A stretch of DNA of 64,000 bases, taken from contig NZ_AP023354.1 of the NCBI RefSeq assembly GCF_018324685.1, positions 6,158,426 through 6,222,425 on the forward strand, written 5' to 3'. The number at the start of each line of letters is the position of its first letter. The first letter of the stretch is position 1. Positions 36,350-43,779 of this stretch are shown here, piece by piece. The notes under the pieces are model-generated. The model was not told the DNA's origin. It made no database searches and saw nothing but the letters and a program-made list of their open reading frames with translations. This DNA comes from Actinocatenispora sera (lineage in GTDB: Bacteria; Actinomycetota; Actinomycetes; Mycobacteriales; Micromonosporaceae). Both the position numbers and the translations under genes were made by a program.

Positions 36350-36603
36350 CGGTCGCTCCGGCCCAGTAGCCGGGTGAACACCAGCGTCCCGGCCAGCGAC
36401 AGCAACGCGAGCACCAGCGGCAGGATCAGGTAGCTCGACCGGTCGTACGCGTAGGCGAAGACCAGCATGAAGCCCACCGCCGTGGCGCTGGTCAGCTGCA
36501 ACCCCACGAGCCGGTCGACGCCGTCGCCGCGCGAGCCGAGGTACAGCGCCGGCGGCAGGCCGCCGACGAGCAGGATCAGCGCGGCCAGCAGCCACCCGTT
36601 CAC
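36346..36603 (-). CDS. mrpF: MrpF/MnhF-like antiporter subunit
   Basis: Membrane protein of 85 residues with three helices. The characteristic GDGVDRLVGLQLTSATAVGF segment, with the conserved Asp-Arg pair, identifies it as MrpF, the smallest subunit of Mrp antiporters. GTG at 36603 overlaps the mrpE stop (GTGA); the stop overlaps the mrpG start. Confidence 0.85.
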   Translation of the reverse strand: MNGWLLAALILLVGGLPPALYLGSRGDGVDRLVGLQLTSATAVGFMLVFAYAYDRSSYLILPLVLALLSLAGTLVFTRLLGRSDR

Positions 36604-37058
36604 GACAGGACCTCCTCGTCCAGCCGTGGCCAGCCGCGCACCACCGTGTGCAGTAGCACCGGACGCTGCGCGTCGCCCGACCAGTCCACCAGGTACGAGC
36701 CCGGAGCGGCCGACAGCACCGCGCCGCCCACCGCACGATGCCCGTCTGCCCGAGCCCCGCTGCCGATCTCGGGCTGCTCCAGCCGGCGCAGACCGGGGCC
36801 GCGCTCCCGGCGCTCGCGCCGTACCAACGTCAGCAGCAGGGCGCTCTCGGTCAGCGCGGCCAGCGGCACCAGAGCCAACCAGCGCAGCCACCGCGGGTCG
36901 AACGACCATCGCCGGCGCAACGCCCGGTGCGCGGCGACCGCGGTACCGGTGGCGATCACGGCGCCGACCGCACCCACCGCCAGCTCCACCGGGGCCAGGG
37001 TGGCGAGCGTGGCGAGCCAGCACGCCATCAGGACGACCCACCACGCCAACACCCGCAT
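36600..37058 (-). CDS. mrpE: MrpE/MnhE-like antiporter subunit
   Basis: First gene of the antiporter operon; 152 residues. Two N-terminal hydrophobic helices (about 3-23 and 55-75) are followed by a cytoplasmic domain with the MrpE signature SAAPGSYLVDWSGD and a C-terminal LLHTVVRGWPRLDEEV. The ATG at 37058 follows GAGAGGTG. The operon order E-F-G-DUF4040-B-C-D equals mbhA to mbhH. The 224-bp gap to the divergent DUF6458 gene should hold its promoter, which I could not place. Confidence 0.85.
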   Translation of the reverse strand: MRVLAWWVVLMACWLATLATLAPVELAVGAVGAVIATGTAVAAHRALRRRWSFDPRWLRWLALVPLAALTESALLLTLVRRERRERGPGLRRLEQPEIGSGARADGHRAVGGAVLSAAPGSYLVDWSGDAQRPVLLHTVVRGWPRLDEEVLS

Positions 37059-37234
37059 CACCTCTCGGACGCTAAGCCAATCCGTACCGCACCGGACCGG
37101 AACGCCGATTCCCGACCGACCTGGCCGTGCGTGCGTCCATCCGCGCAGCCGTCCACCGGTACGCACCGACACGAGTCCTGCGCGTCTTACCCGCCTCGCC
37201 GGTACCTATTCCTCCGTGCTGGCGGTCCGGTCGT

Positions 37235-37260
37235 GCATACCTCGCCCGCGCATCGGGTAT
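37235..37260 (+). promoter_or_regulatory. Sigma-B-like promoter of the DUF6458 gene
   Basis: GCAT, 16 bases, GGGTAT, ending 22 bp before the ATG at 37283. Confidence 0.4.
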
Positions 37261-37282
37261 CCCGTTGTCGAGGAGGTGCCCG

Positions 37283-37594
37283 ATGAGTGTCGGTGTTGGC
37301 ATCCTGCTGCTGGTGATCGGCGCGATCTTCACGTTCGCGATCGACGTCGATCTACATTGGCTCAACGTCACCGCGATCGGCGCGATCCTGATGCTGGCCG
37401 GCGTGGCCGAACTGGTGATCACCCTGCTGGTGTGGAACCGGCGACGCCACCGGACGGCGGTCACCCAGCGCGAGGTGTACCGCGGGGGCGAGCCCACCGT
37501 CGTCACCGAGCGCCGTTCGGTCAACGACGCGGATCCCGGCCAGCGCGGCCCCGGCGGCAGCGTCCGCGCTCCCGGCCCGGAACACCGCGCCTGA
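37283..37594 (+). CDS. DUF6458 small membrane protein
   Basis: Protein of 103 residues with two helices (about 4-22 and 31-50) and a basic, Arg/Gly-rich cytoplasmic tail (RRRHRTAVTQREVYRGGEP). It matches the actinobacterial DUF6458 pattern (GVGILLLVIGAIFTFAIDV and ATILMLAGVAEL-like second helix). Function unknown. ATG at 37283 has the near-perfect ribosome site AGGAGGTG. Confidence 0.85.
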   Translation: MSVGVGILLLVIGAIFTFAIDVDLHWLNVTAIGAILMLAGVAELVITLLVWNRRRHRTAVTQREVYRGGEPTVVTERRSVNDADPGQRGPGGSVRAPGPEHRA

Positions 37595-37673
37595 CCCGCC
37601 GGGGCCCGCTCTCCCGGACCCACGCCGTATCGGCGAACGGCGGGCCGGACCCGGAGGCGGCAGACTGGGTCGC

Positions 37674-38573
37674 ATGGACGACGCAGGCACGCCGCACTGT
37701 GCGATGGTGGTCAACCCCGTCAAGGTCGACGCCGGCCAGGTGCGCGCCGAGGTGACGCGGGTGCTGGCGGCGGCCGGCTGGTCCGAGCCGGACTGGTACG
37801 AGACGACCGCCGAGGAGCCGGGCGCCGGCCTCGTCGAGCAGGCGGTACGGGCCGGCGCCCGGCTGGTGTTCGTCTGCGGTGGCGACGGTACGGTGCGCTC
37901 CTGCGCCGGCGCGCTGGCGGGCAGCGACGTGCCCATGGCCGTGCTGCCCGGCGGGACCGGCAACCTGTTGGCCGCGAACCTCGGCATACCCACGGACACC
38001 ACGGCCGCCGCGCGGCTGGCCGTCGACGGCGGCCGGCGGCGCATCGACGTCGGCGAGGTGGACGGCGAGGTGTTCACGGTGATGGCGGGCATGGGTTTCG
38101 ACGCGCACATGCTCGGCGCCACGCCCGAGCCGTTGAAGGCGCGGCTCGGCTGGTTCGCCTACCTGCTGGGCGGGGCGCGGCGGCTGCGCGACCGGCCGAT
38201 GCGGGTCACCGTCGCACTGGACGACCGCACGCCGCTTCGCCGCCGGGCCCGGTCGGTCCTGGTCGCGAACGTCGGACGGCTGCAGGGCGGGCTGGACCTG
38301 CTGCCGGACGCGCAGCCCGACGACGGCGCCTTCGACGTCGCGGTGGTGACCCCGCGGTCGCTGGCCGACTGGGCCCGGCTCGGTGCCGCGCTGCTGCTGC
38401 GGATGGACCGCCCGCCGCGGATGGAGGTACACCGCTGCCGAGCGGTCACCGTCCGCAGCGTCGGCCACCAGGCGCGGGAGCTCGATGGCGACGTGATCGA
38501 CTCCTCGGCGCGGCTGCGCGCCACCCTGCGACCGCGGTCCCTGACCGTGTGCGTACCGGCAGAACTGGGGTGA
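37674..38573 (+). CDS. Diacylglycerol kinase-family lipid kinase
   Basis: Protein of 299 residues with the DAGK/sphingosine-kinase catalytic fold. The nucleotide-binding GGDGTVRSCAGAL and LPGGTGNLLAANLGIP motifs are visible, and the C-terminal half carries the conserved GMGFDAHML and DGAFDVAVV strands. Related enzymes (DgkB, YegS, mycobacterial homologues) phosphorylate diacylglycerol or related lipids using ATP; the lipid here is unknown. The start is the ATG at 37674. It follows DUF6458 by 79 bp in the same direction. Confidence 0.9.
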   Translation: MDDAGTPHCAMVVNPVKVDAGQVRAEVTRVLAAAGWSEPDWYETTAEEPGAGLVEQAVRAGARLVFVCGGDGTVRSCAGALAGSDVPMAVLPGGTGNLLAANLGIPTDTTAAARLAVDGGRRRIDVGEVDGEVFTVMAGMGFDAHMLGATPEPLKARLGWFAYLLGGARRLRDRPMRVTVALDDRTPLRRRARSVLVANVGRLQGGLDLLPDAQPDDGAFDVAVVTPRSLADWARLGAALLLRMDRPPRMEVHRCRAVTVRSVGHQARELDGDVIDSSARLRATLRPRSLTVCVPAELG

Positions 38574-38654
38574 CGGTGGCCGTTCGCACCGGTCGGTGCA
38601 GGCAGGTCGGGTCGGCCTTGCCTGACACCGGTGTCACGGGCGCAGAATACGGGC

Positions 38655-39044
38655 ATGGTCTTCACCCAGGCAGAACTGGACTACCTGGCCGGGCAGCGGC
38701 TTGGCCGGCTGGCCACGGTGTCCCCCGACGGTCAGGTACAGAACAATCCGGTGGGCTTCTTCGTGGACGCCGAGGCCGGCACGATCACGATCGGCGGGCA
38801 CGCGCTCGGCGCCTCCAAGAAGTTCCGGAACATCCAGCGCGGCAGCACCGTGTCGTTCGTCGTCGACGACCTGGTCTCGGTCGACCCGTGGTCGGTGCGC
38901 GGCATCGAGATCCGGGGATCGGCGGTCGCGCTGACCGACCACGAGCCCCCGCTGCCGTACTTCTCCCGGGAGATCATCGTGATCACGCCGCGCCGGATCA
39001 TCGCCTGGGGGTTGGACGGCGGCCGGTCGAGCCGCACGGTGTGA
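38655..39044 (+). CDS. PPOX-class F420-dependent oxidoreductase-like protein
   Basis: Split-barrel flavin/F420-binding protein of 129 residues. The N-terminal FTQAELDYLAGQRLGRLATVSPDGQVQNNPVGF pattern (in parts: ELDYLAGQRLGRLATV, PDGQVQNNPVGF) and later SKKFRNIQRG are typical of the PPOX-class F420-dependent family, which uses deazaflavin F420 or binds heme or FMN. The substrate is not predictable. The ATG at 38655 is preferred; a GTG eight codons earlier is in frame. No clear ribosome site is seen. Confidence 0.85.
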   Translation: MVFTQAELDYLAGQRLGRLATVSPDGQVQNNPVGFFVDAEAGTITIGGHALGASKKFRNIQRGSTVSFVVDDLVSVDPWSVRGIEIRGSAVALTDHEPPLPYFSREIIVITPRRIIAWGLDGGRSSRTV

Positions 39045-39055
39045 CCGCCCGGCGG

Positions 39056-39088
39056 GCCCGGCACCCGCCCGGGGCCCGGGTGCCGGGC
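39056..39088. terminator. Strong hairpin between convergent genes
   Basis: Stem CCCGGCACCC/GGGTGCCGGG (39057-39066 with 39078-39087), extended by one pair at each end. It lies 12 bp after the PPOX-type stop and can terminate both genes. Confidence 0.75.
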
Positions 39089-39180
39089 GGGGTCAGGCTC
39101 GCACCAGGCGCAGCGCGGGCGGGCCGGGCTCGCAGCAGGCGCCGCGCGGGCGGGTCAGGCTCGCAGCAGCCGCAGCGACG
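39088..39180. repeat. Three ~31-bp tandem units at the serine hydrolase 3' end
   Basis: Units at about 39088, 39118 and 39149 contain TCAGGCTCGCA(C/G)CAGGCGCAGCG with changes. The third is the real 3' end of the hydrolase gene (stop at 39155-39157), so the other two are decayed copies of the last codons and stop. Confidence 0.85.
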
Positions 39181-40519
39181 GGGGAAGCAGCGGTGTCGCG
39201 GCCCAGTGGGCGTCGAACGTCCCGGCGTCGACGTCGGCGGTCACCGACAGCCGGTGCGGCGCGTGCAGGAACAGCAGGTCGACCGCGAGGTGCGTCCCGT
39301 CGGCCCAGCCGCCGCTGACCGCCACCGGTACCGGCTCGTCGACCACGGTCCAGCGGCCCGGCACCAACGGCAGCCGTAGCTCGGTGCCCGGCTCGCGCAG
39401 CACGATCTCGCCGTCGCGTACCACCACCTCGGTCAGTGGGCTCGCACCGGCGCCGGCGGGCGACAGCGACCAGGTCCCGGGACGCGGATCGCCGCCCGGT
39501 ACCGGCGGCAGCGCGAGGTTGCCGAGTCGCGCGGCGAGTGCCGCGTCGTCGGCGGCCGAGCCACGCGTGCCGAACGCGGGCAGCAGGTGGCGCCAGACCA
39601 GGTCGAGCACCGCCTGCATCTCGACCGTCGCCCCGGTGTACGCCACGACCGCGTCCTGCTCGGGCAACACCAGGCAGAACTGCCCGAACGCGCCATCGCC
39701 GCGGAAGCCGTGCCGCGACATCCAGAACTGGAACCCGTACCCCTGGGCCCAGTCCGGGTTCTGCTCGCCGGTCGTCGGGATCTGCGGCCGGGTCGCCGCC
39801 GCCACCCAGTCCTCGGACAGGATCCGGCGGCCCTGCCACACCCCGCGCCGCAGGTACAGCTCACCGAGCCGGGCGATCGCGTCGGTGGTGAGGAACAGGC
39901 CGATGAACCCGAGGTCGCGGCCCGCCGCGTCCTGCTGCCAGGTCGCCGCGTCGATCCCGAGCGGGTCGAACAGCCGCGGCCGCAGGTACCCGGCGAGCGT
40001 CGTGCCGGTGAGCCGTTGCAGGATCGCTCCCAGCGTGTACGTGGCCGGCTGGTTGTAGGCGAACACGGTGCCGGGTTCACGGTCGGGCGCCAGCCGGAGG
40101 AACGCGCGCACCGGGTCGCCCGGATCGGACTCCACCTCGTCCCAGGTGTCGCGGGTGTGGCCGGTGCTCATCGAGGCCAGGTGGCGTACCCGCATCGCCC
40201 GGGTCCCCGGGTCGGTCGCCAGCTCGCGGTACTCGGGAAAGAAGTCGACGACCCGGTCGTCGAGCCGCAGCAGCCCCTCGTCGAGCGCCAGCCCCAGCGC
40301 GGTCGAGGCGAAACTCTTGCTCAGCGAGTACAGCATGTGCGGCCGATCGGCCCGGTACGGTGCCCACCAACCGGCGGCCACCTGGTGTCCGTGCCGCAGC
40401 ACCAGCAGGCTGTGCGGCTCGATGTTCGGCGCCGCCTCGACGGCGTCGAGGAACGCGGAGACGCCGCGGGAGTCCACGTCGTGGTCGGCCGGCGTGCCGG
40501 CGGGCAGGGTATGGGTCAT
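39155..40519 (-). CDS. Serine hydrolase, class C beta-lactamase fold
   Basis: Penicillin-binding/esterase-type hydrolase of 454 residues. Catalytic motifs are SLSK (SxxK; nucleophile about Ser67), YNQ (YxN) and a later region in which HGFRGDGAFGQF replaces the usual HTG-type motif. No signal peptide is seen, so it is probably cytoplasmic and acts as an esterase or D-aminopeptidase-like enzyme rather than a resistance beta-lactamase. A 100-residue C-terminal beta domain follows. ATG at 40519; the ribosome site is weak. Confidence 0.85.
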   Translation of the reverse strand: MTHTLPAGTPADHDVDSRGVSAFLDAVEAAPNIEPHSLLVLRHGHQVAAGWWAPYRADRPHMLYSLSKSFASTALGLALDEGLLRLDDRVVDFFPEYRELATDPGTRAMRVRHLASMSTGHTRDTWDEVESDPGDPVRAFLRLAPDREPGTVFAYNQPATYTLGAILQRLTGTTLAGYLRPRLFDPLGIDAATWQQDAAGRDLGFIGLFLTTDAIARLGELYLRRGVWQGRRILSEDWVAAATRPQIPTTGEQNPDWAQGYGFQFWMSRHGFRGDGAFGQFCLVLPEQDAVVAYTGATVEMQAVLDLVWRHLLPAFGTRGSAADDAALAARLGNLALPPVPGGDPRPGTWSLSPAGAGASPLTEVVVRDGEIVLREPGTELRLPLVPGRWTVVDEPVPVAVSGGWADGTHLAVDLLFLHAPHRLSVTADVDAGTFDAHWAATPLLPPSLRLLRA

Positions 40520-40629
40520 ACCGGCGGCAACGTCACGCGAGGACGGATGATTCCGGCGCACGACCCGCGCGCCGGCGGGCCGCCGCTCGGCGCAGGCGGC
40601 CAGGTGCGGACCGCAGGCATCATGACGCC

Positions 40630-41457
40630 ATGACGAACACAGCCCGCCGCATGTTCGAGCTCCTGGAGCCGATCTGCATGGTCACCTTCGCGGCCGACGA
40701 GTGCAACGAGGAGCTCGCCGCGCTCGGCCACCGCACCTACTGGGACGGCTACTTCGCCAGCCGCGCCGCGCCGCTGGGGCGGGTACCGGCGGAGGTCGTG
40801 CACGCGGCCTTCTACAACTTCGCCGAGGGTGAGGCCGCGCGGCACATCCCCAGCGCGTGGGAGAAGATCCCGCCCGAGGCGTCGGTCGCCGCCCGGCAAC
40901 GGGGCAGCGCGGCGTCCCTGCGGCGCATCCTCGGCGACGAGACCGCCGATTCACCCGGCCTGGCCCGGGTCGCCGATCTGACCACCAAGGCCGCCACGAG
41001 CGCGCCCCTCGAGGGCCGGATGATGTACGCCGGGATGCGCACCCTGCCGATACCCGGCGACCCGGTCACCCGGCTGTGGCACGCCGCGACGATGCTGCGC
41101 GAGCACCGCGGCGACGGCCACATCGCCGCCCTGCTCGGCGAGCGCATCGGCGGGACCGAGGCGCACGTGCTGTCCGCGCTGGACATGGGCATCCACCCGG
41201 CGGAGTCGTTCGGCCGCATCCACCACCTGCCGAAGCCGCGGCTCGCCGCGATCATGGCCGGGCTGCGCGAGCGCGGCCTGGTCGACGCCGAGGGCCGGTT
41301 CACCGACGCCGGCCGCGACACCAAGCGGCGCATCGAGGCACGCACCGACGTACTCGCCGAGGTGCCATACGAGGCGCTCTCGGCCGGGGAGCTCGCCGAG
41401 CTGGTCGCCGGCCTCGAACCGATCACCGCCGTCCTCGTGGCCGCCGAATCGCGCTGA
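40630..41457 (+). CDS. SCO6745-family protein
   Basis: Helical protein of 275 residues of the actinobacterial SCO6745 (SalK-like) family, with the typical opening RRMFELLEPICMVTFAADECNEEL and a winged-helix-like C-terminal half (LAAIMAGLRERGLVDAEGRFTDAG). The family occurs near secondary-metabolism genes, but its biochemistry is unknown. Start ATG at 40630. It diverges from the serine hydrolase across 110 bp. Confidence 0.8.
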   Translation: MTNTARRMFELLEPICMVTFAADECNEELAALGHRTYWDGYFASRAAPLGRVPAEVVHAAFYNFAEGEAARHIPSAWEKIPPEASVAARQRGSAASLRRILGDETADSPGLARVADLTTKAATSAPLEGRMMYAGMRTLPIPGDPVTRLWHAATMLREHRGDGHIAALLGERIGGTEAHVLSALDMGIHPAESFGRIHHLPKPRLAAIMAGLRERGLVDAEGRFTDAGRDTKRRIEARTDVLAEVPYEALSAGELAELVAGLEPITAVLVAAESR

Positions 41458-41623
41458 CGCCCGGGCCGTACGGCGAGGCCGCGCGATCGGCCGCCGCGCA
41501 CGATCCGGCCGGGCCCGCCACGCGTGGTGGGCCCGGCCGGAATATCCGGTGGTACGGGGCCGGGACCGGCCCTACGCTGACGGCGACCGCGAGAACCGGC
41601 GTAGCGACAGAGGAGTCCCACCG

Positions 41624-41749
41624 ATGCGAGCAGCGCACGCGAACCTTCGCCTCACTCATCGGACTTCTCTCGCCCTGAGGATCTCGCGTGCCGTCAGCAT
41701 CCACCCGCTTTCTCAACCTGGGCATTCTGGCCCACGTCGACGCCGGTAA
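41624..41749 (+). CDS. Leader-peptide ORF upstream of the ribosomal protection gene
   Basis: A 41-codon ORF starting MRAAHANLRLTHRTSLALRI with the ribosome site GAGGAGTCCCACC. It begins 64 bp before the GTG of the ribosomal-protection GTPase and overlaps that gene in another frame to 41749. Arg/His/Leu-rich leader peptides of this kind precede drug-inducible resistance genes in actinomycetes; drug-stalled ribosomes on the leader could expose the downstream start. The ORF and its ribosome site are seen; the mechanism is inferred. Confidence 0.6.
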   Translation: MRAAHANLRLTHRTSLALRISRAVSIHPLSQPGHSGPRRRR

Positions 41750-43667
41750 GACCACCCTCACCGAACGGCTGCTGCACCTGGCCGGGGCCATCGACGAACC
41801 GGGCTCGGTCGACTCGGGTACCACGCACACCGACGACCTCGCGCTGGAGCGCCAGCGCGGCATCACCATCAGATCCGCGGTGGTGTCGTTCGGCTGGCGC
41901 GGCCGGCGCATCAACGTCGTCGACACCCCCGGCCACCCGGACTTCATCGCCGAGGTCGAGCGCGTCCTCGGCATCCTCGACGGCGCGATCCTGGTGCTGT
42001 CCGCGGTCGAAGGTGTGCAACCGCAGACCCGGATCCTGATGCGGGCCCTGCAGCGGCTGCACGTGCCGACGCTGCTGTTCGTCAACAAGATCGACCGGGT
42101 GGGCGCCGACCTCGACCGGGTGGTGGACGCCATCCGCTCCCGCCTGACTCCCGACGTTCTCGTGATGGGCGGCGTGCGGCGCACGGGCTCTCGCTCCGCC
42201 GGCTTCCAGCCGTACCGGGGGGAGGATCCGGCGTTCGCGGAGCGCGCCACGACCACGCTGGCCGAGCACGACGACGGCGTGCTCCGGGCGTACCTGGACG
42301 GCGCCGCGGTCCCCGCCGGCGACCTGCGCGCCGACATCGCCGCGCAGACCCGGGCCGGGTTGCTGCACCCGGTCTTCGCCGGATCGGCCGCGACCGGGGC
42401 CGGGGTCGGCGAGATCCTGGCGGCGCTGCCGACGTTGCTGCCCACCGCGACCGGCTCGGCGGACGACGCCGTCTCGGCCCGGGTGTTCAAGGTGGAGCGC
42501 GGGCCGGGCGGCGACAAGATCGCCTACCTGCGGGTCTCGGACGGCACGGTACGGCCCCGGCAACGGCTGGAACTCCCCGGCGGGCGAAGCGGCAAGGCGG
42601 CCTCGGTGCAGACCTACGGCGACGGCGGCTGGACGTCGGTCGACCGCCTCGGGCCCGGCGCGATCGGCCGGGTCCGCGGCCTGTCGGCGGTCCGGGTCGG
42701 CGACGCCGTCGGCGAGCGGCAGGATCCCGGCGAACCCCACTTCCCGCCGCCGACGCTTTCGGCAGCGGTGGACACCGTCCGGCCCGAGGACGGCCCGGCG
42801 CTGCGAACCGCGCTGACCCAGCTCGCCGACCAGGACCCGCTGATCAACGTCCACCTCGACGCCGCCGGGAAGCCCACCGTGTCGCTGTACGGGCGGGTCC
42901 AGCAGGAGGTGCTGGAGGCGACGCTCGCCGACGAGTACGGCGTCGAGGCGCGGTTCGCGGACGCGGCGGTGCTGCACATCGAGCGCCCGCGTGGCGTCGG
43001 CACCGCGGTCGAGCGGCTCAACACGCCGGGCAACCCGTACCAGGCGACGATCGGGCTGCGGATCGAGCCGGCCGCGCCCGGCAGCGGGGTCCGGTTCGCC
43101 GTCGCCGCGCCCGCCCGCGACATGCCGCTGTACCTCTACGGCGACGTGACCCGGTTCGCCGCAACGATCGAGCAGCACGTCCGGGAGGCCCTCGCGTACG
43201 GGCTGGCCGGCTGGCCGGTCACCGACTGCGTGGTCACCCTGGTCGAGGCCGGCTACAGCGTGGCCGACGGCCCGCCGTCGAAACGCGGCCCCACCAGTAC
43301 GGCCCGGGACTACCGCAAGGTCGCGCCGGTGGTGTGCCGCCAGGCGCTGCGCCGTGCCGGCACCCAGGTGTGCGAACCGGTACTGCGGGTCTCGCTGGAG
43401 GTACCCGACGCCGATGTCGCCGCCGTCCAGACGGTGCTGGGCCGGATGGGTGCCGGGCTGACCGGCCAGTGGCCGGCGGGGCCGATGGCGCGCATCGATG
43501 CCCGGCTGGTGGCGGCTCGGCTGCACGCCCTGCAGCACCAGCTGCCCGATCTGACCGGCGGGGAGGGCCTGTTGGAGTACCGGTTCGACGACTACCGGCC
43601 GGTGCACGGCCGCCCGCCCCGGCGGGCGGCCCCCGGCGGAGCACCGACCGCGGAGTCGCTGACCTGA
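41688..43667 (+). CDS. TetM/Otr(A)-type ribosomal protection GTPase
   Basis: EF-G-like translation factor of 659 residues. GTPase motifs: G1 AHVDAGKTTLTERL (about 15-28), G2 RGITIR, G3 DTPGHPDF, G4 NKIDRV. Domains II to V follow with the length and order of tetracycline ribosomal protection proteins, which remove tetracycline from the A site; the actinomycete Otr(A) type is closest by context. The C-terminal tail is Arg/Pro/Gly-rich. GTG at 41688 is preceded by GAGG at seven bases. A leader ORF overlaps the 5' end. Whether this homologue confers resistance cannot be told from sequence. Confidence 0.9.
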   Translation: MPSASTRFLNLGILAHVDAGKTTLTERLLHLAGAIDEPGSVDSGTTHTDDLALERQRGITIRSAVVSFGWRGRRINVVDTPGHPDFIAEVERVLGILDGAILVLSAVEGVQPQTRILMRALQRLHVPTLLFVNKIDRVGADLDRVVDAIRSRLTPDVLVMGGVRRTGSRSAGFQPYRGEDPAFAERATTTLAEHDDGVLRAYLDGAAVPAGDLRADIAAQTRAGLLHPVFAGSAATGAGVGEILAALPTLLPTATGSADDAVSARVFKVERGPGGDKIAYLRVSDGTVRPRQRLELPGGRSGKAASVQTYGDGGWTSVDRLGPGAIGRVRGLSAVRVGDAVGERQDPGEPHFPPPTLSAAVDTVRPEDGPALRTALTQLADQDPLINVHLDAAGKPTVSLYGRVQQEVLEATLADEYGVEARFADAAVLHIERPRGVGTAVERLNTPGNPYQATIGLRIEPAAPGSGVRFAVAAPARDMPLYLYGDVTRFAATIEQHVREALAYGLAGWPVTDCVVTLVEAGYSVADGPPSKRGPTSTARDYRKVAPVVCRQALRRAGTQVCEPVLRVSLEVPDADVAAVQTVLGRMGAGLTGQWPAGPMARIDARLVAARLHALQHQLPDLTGGEGLLEYRFDDYRPVHGRPPRRAAPGGAPTAESLT

Positions 43668-43779
43668 CCGACGAGCACGCAGCGCGCGACGCGCGGCCCC
43701 GTGCGGGGTCCGACCGGGCCGCGGGCAGGACGCTCGGCCGCGACGATGCCCGAGCCGCCCGCGGCCTGGTCACCCGCGC

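Noticed and set aside
39155-40519. Antibiotic-resistance beta-lactamase
   Set aside because: Fold and SxxK/YxN motifs fit, but there is no signal peptide and the third motif differs; more likely an esterase-type hydrolase.
41694-43607. Long minus-strand frame opposite the ribosomal protection gene
   Set aside because: Composition typical of antisense shadow frames; the plus strand carries all GTPase motifs.
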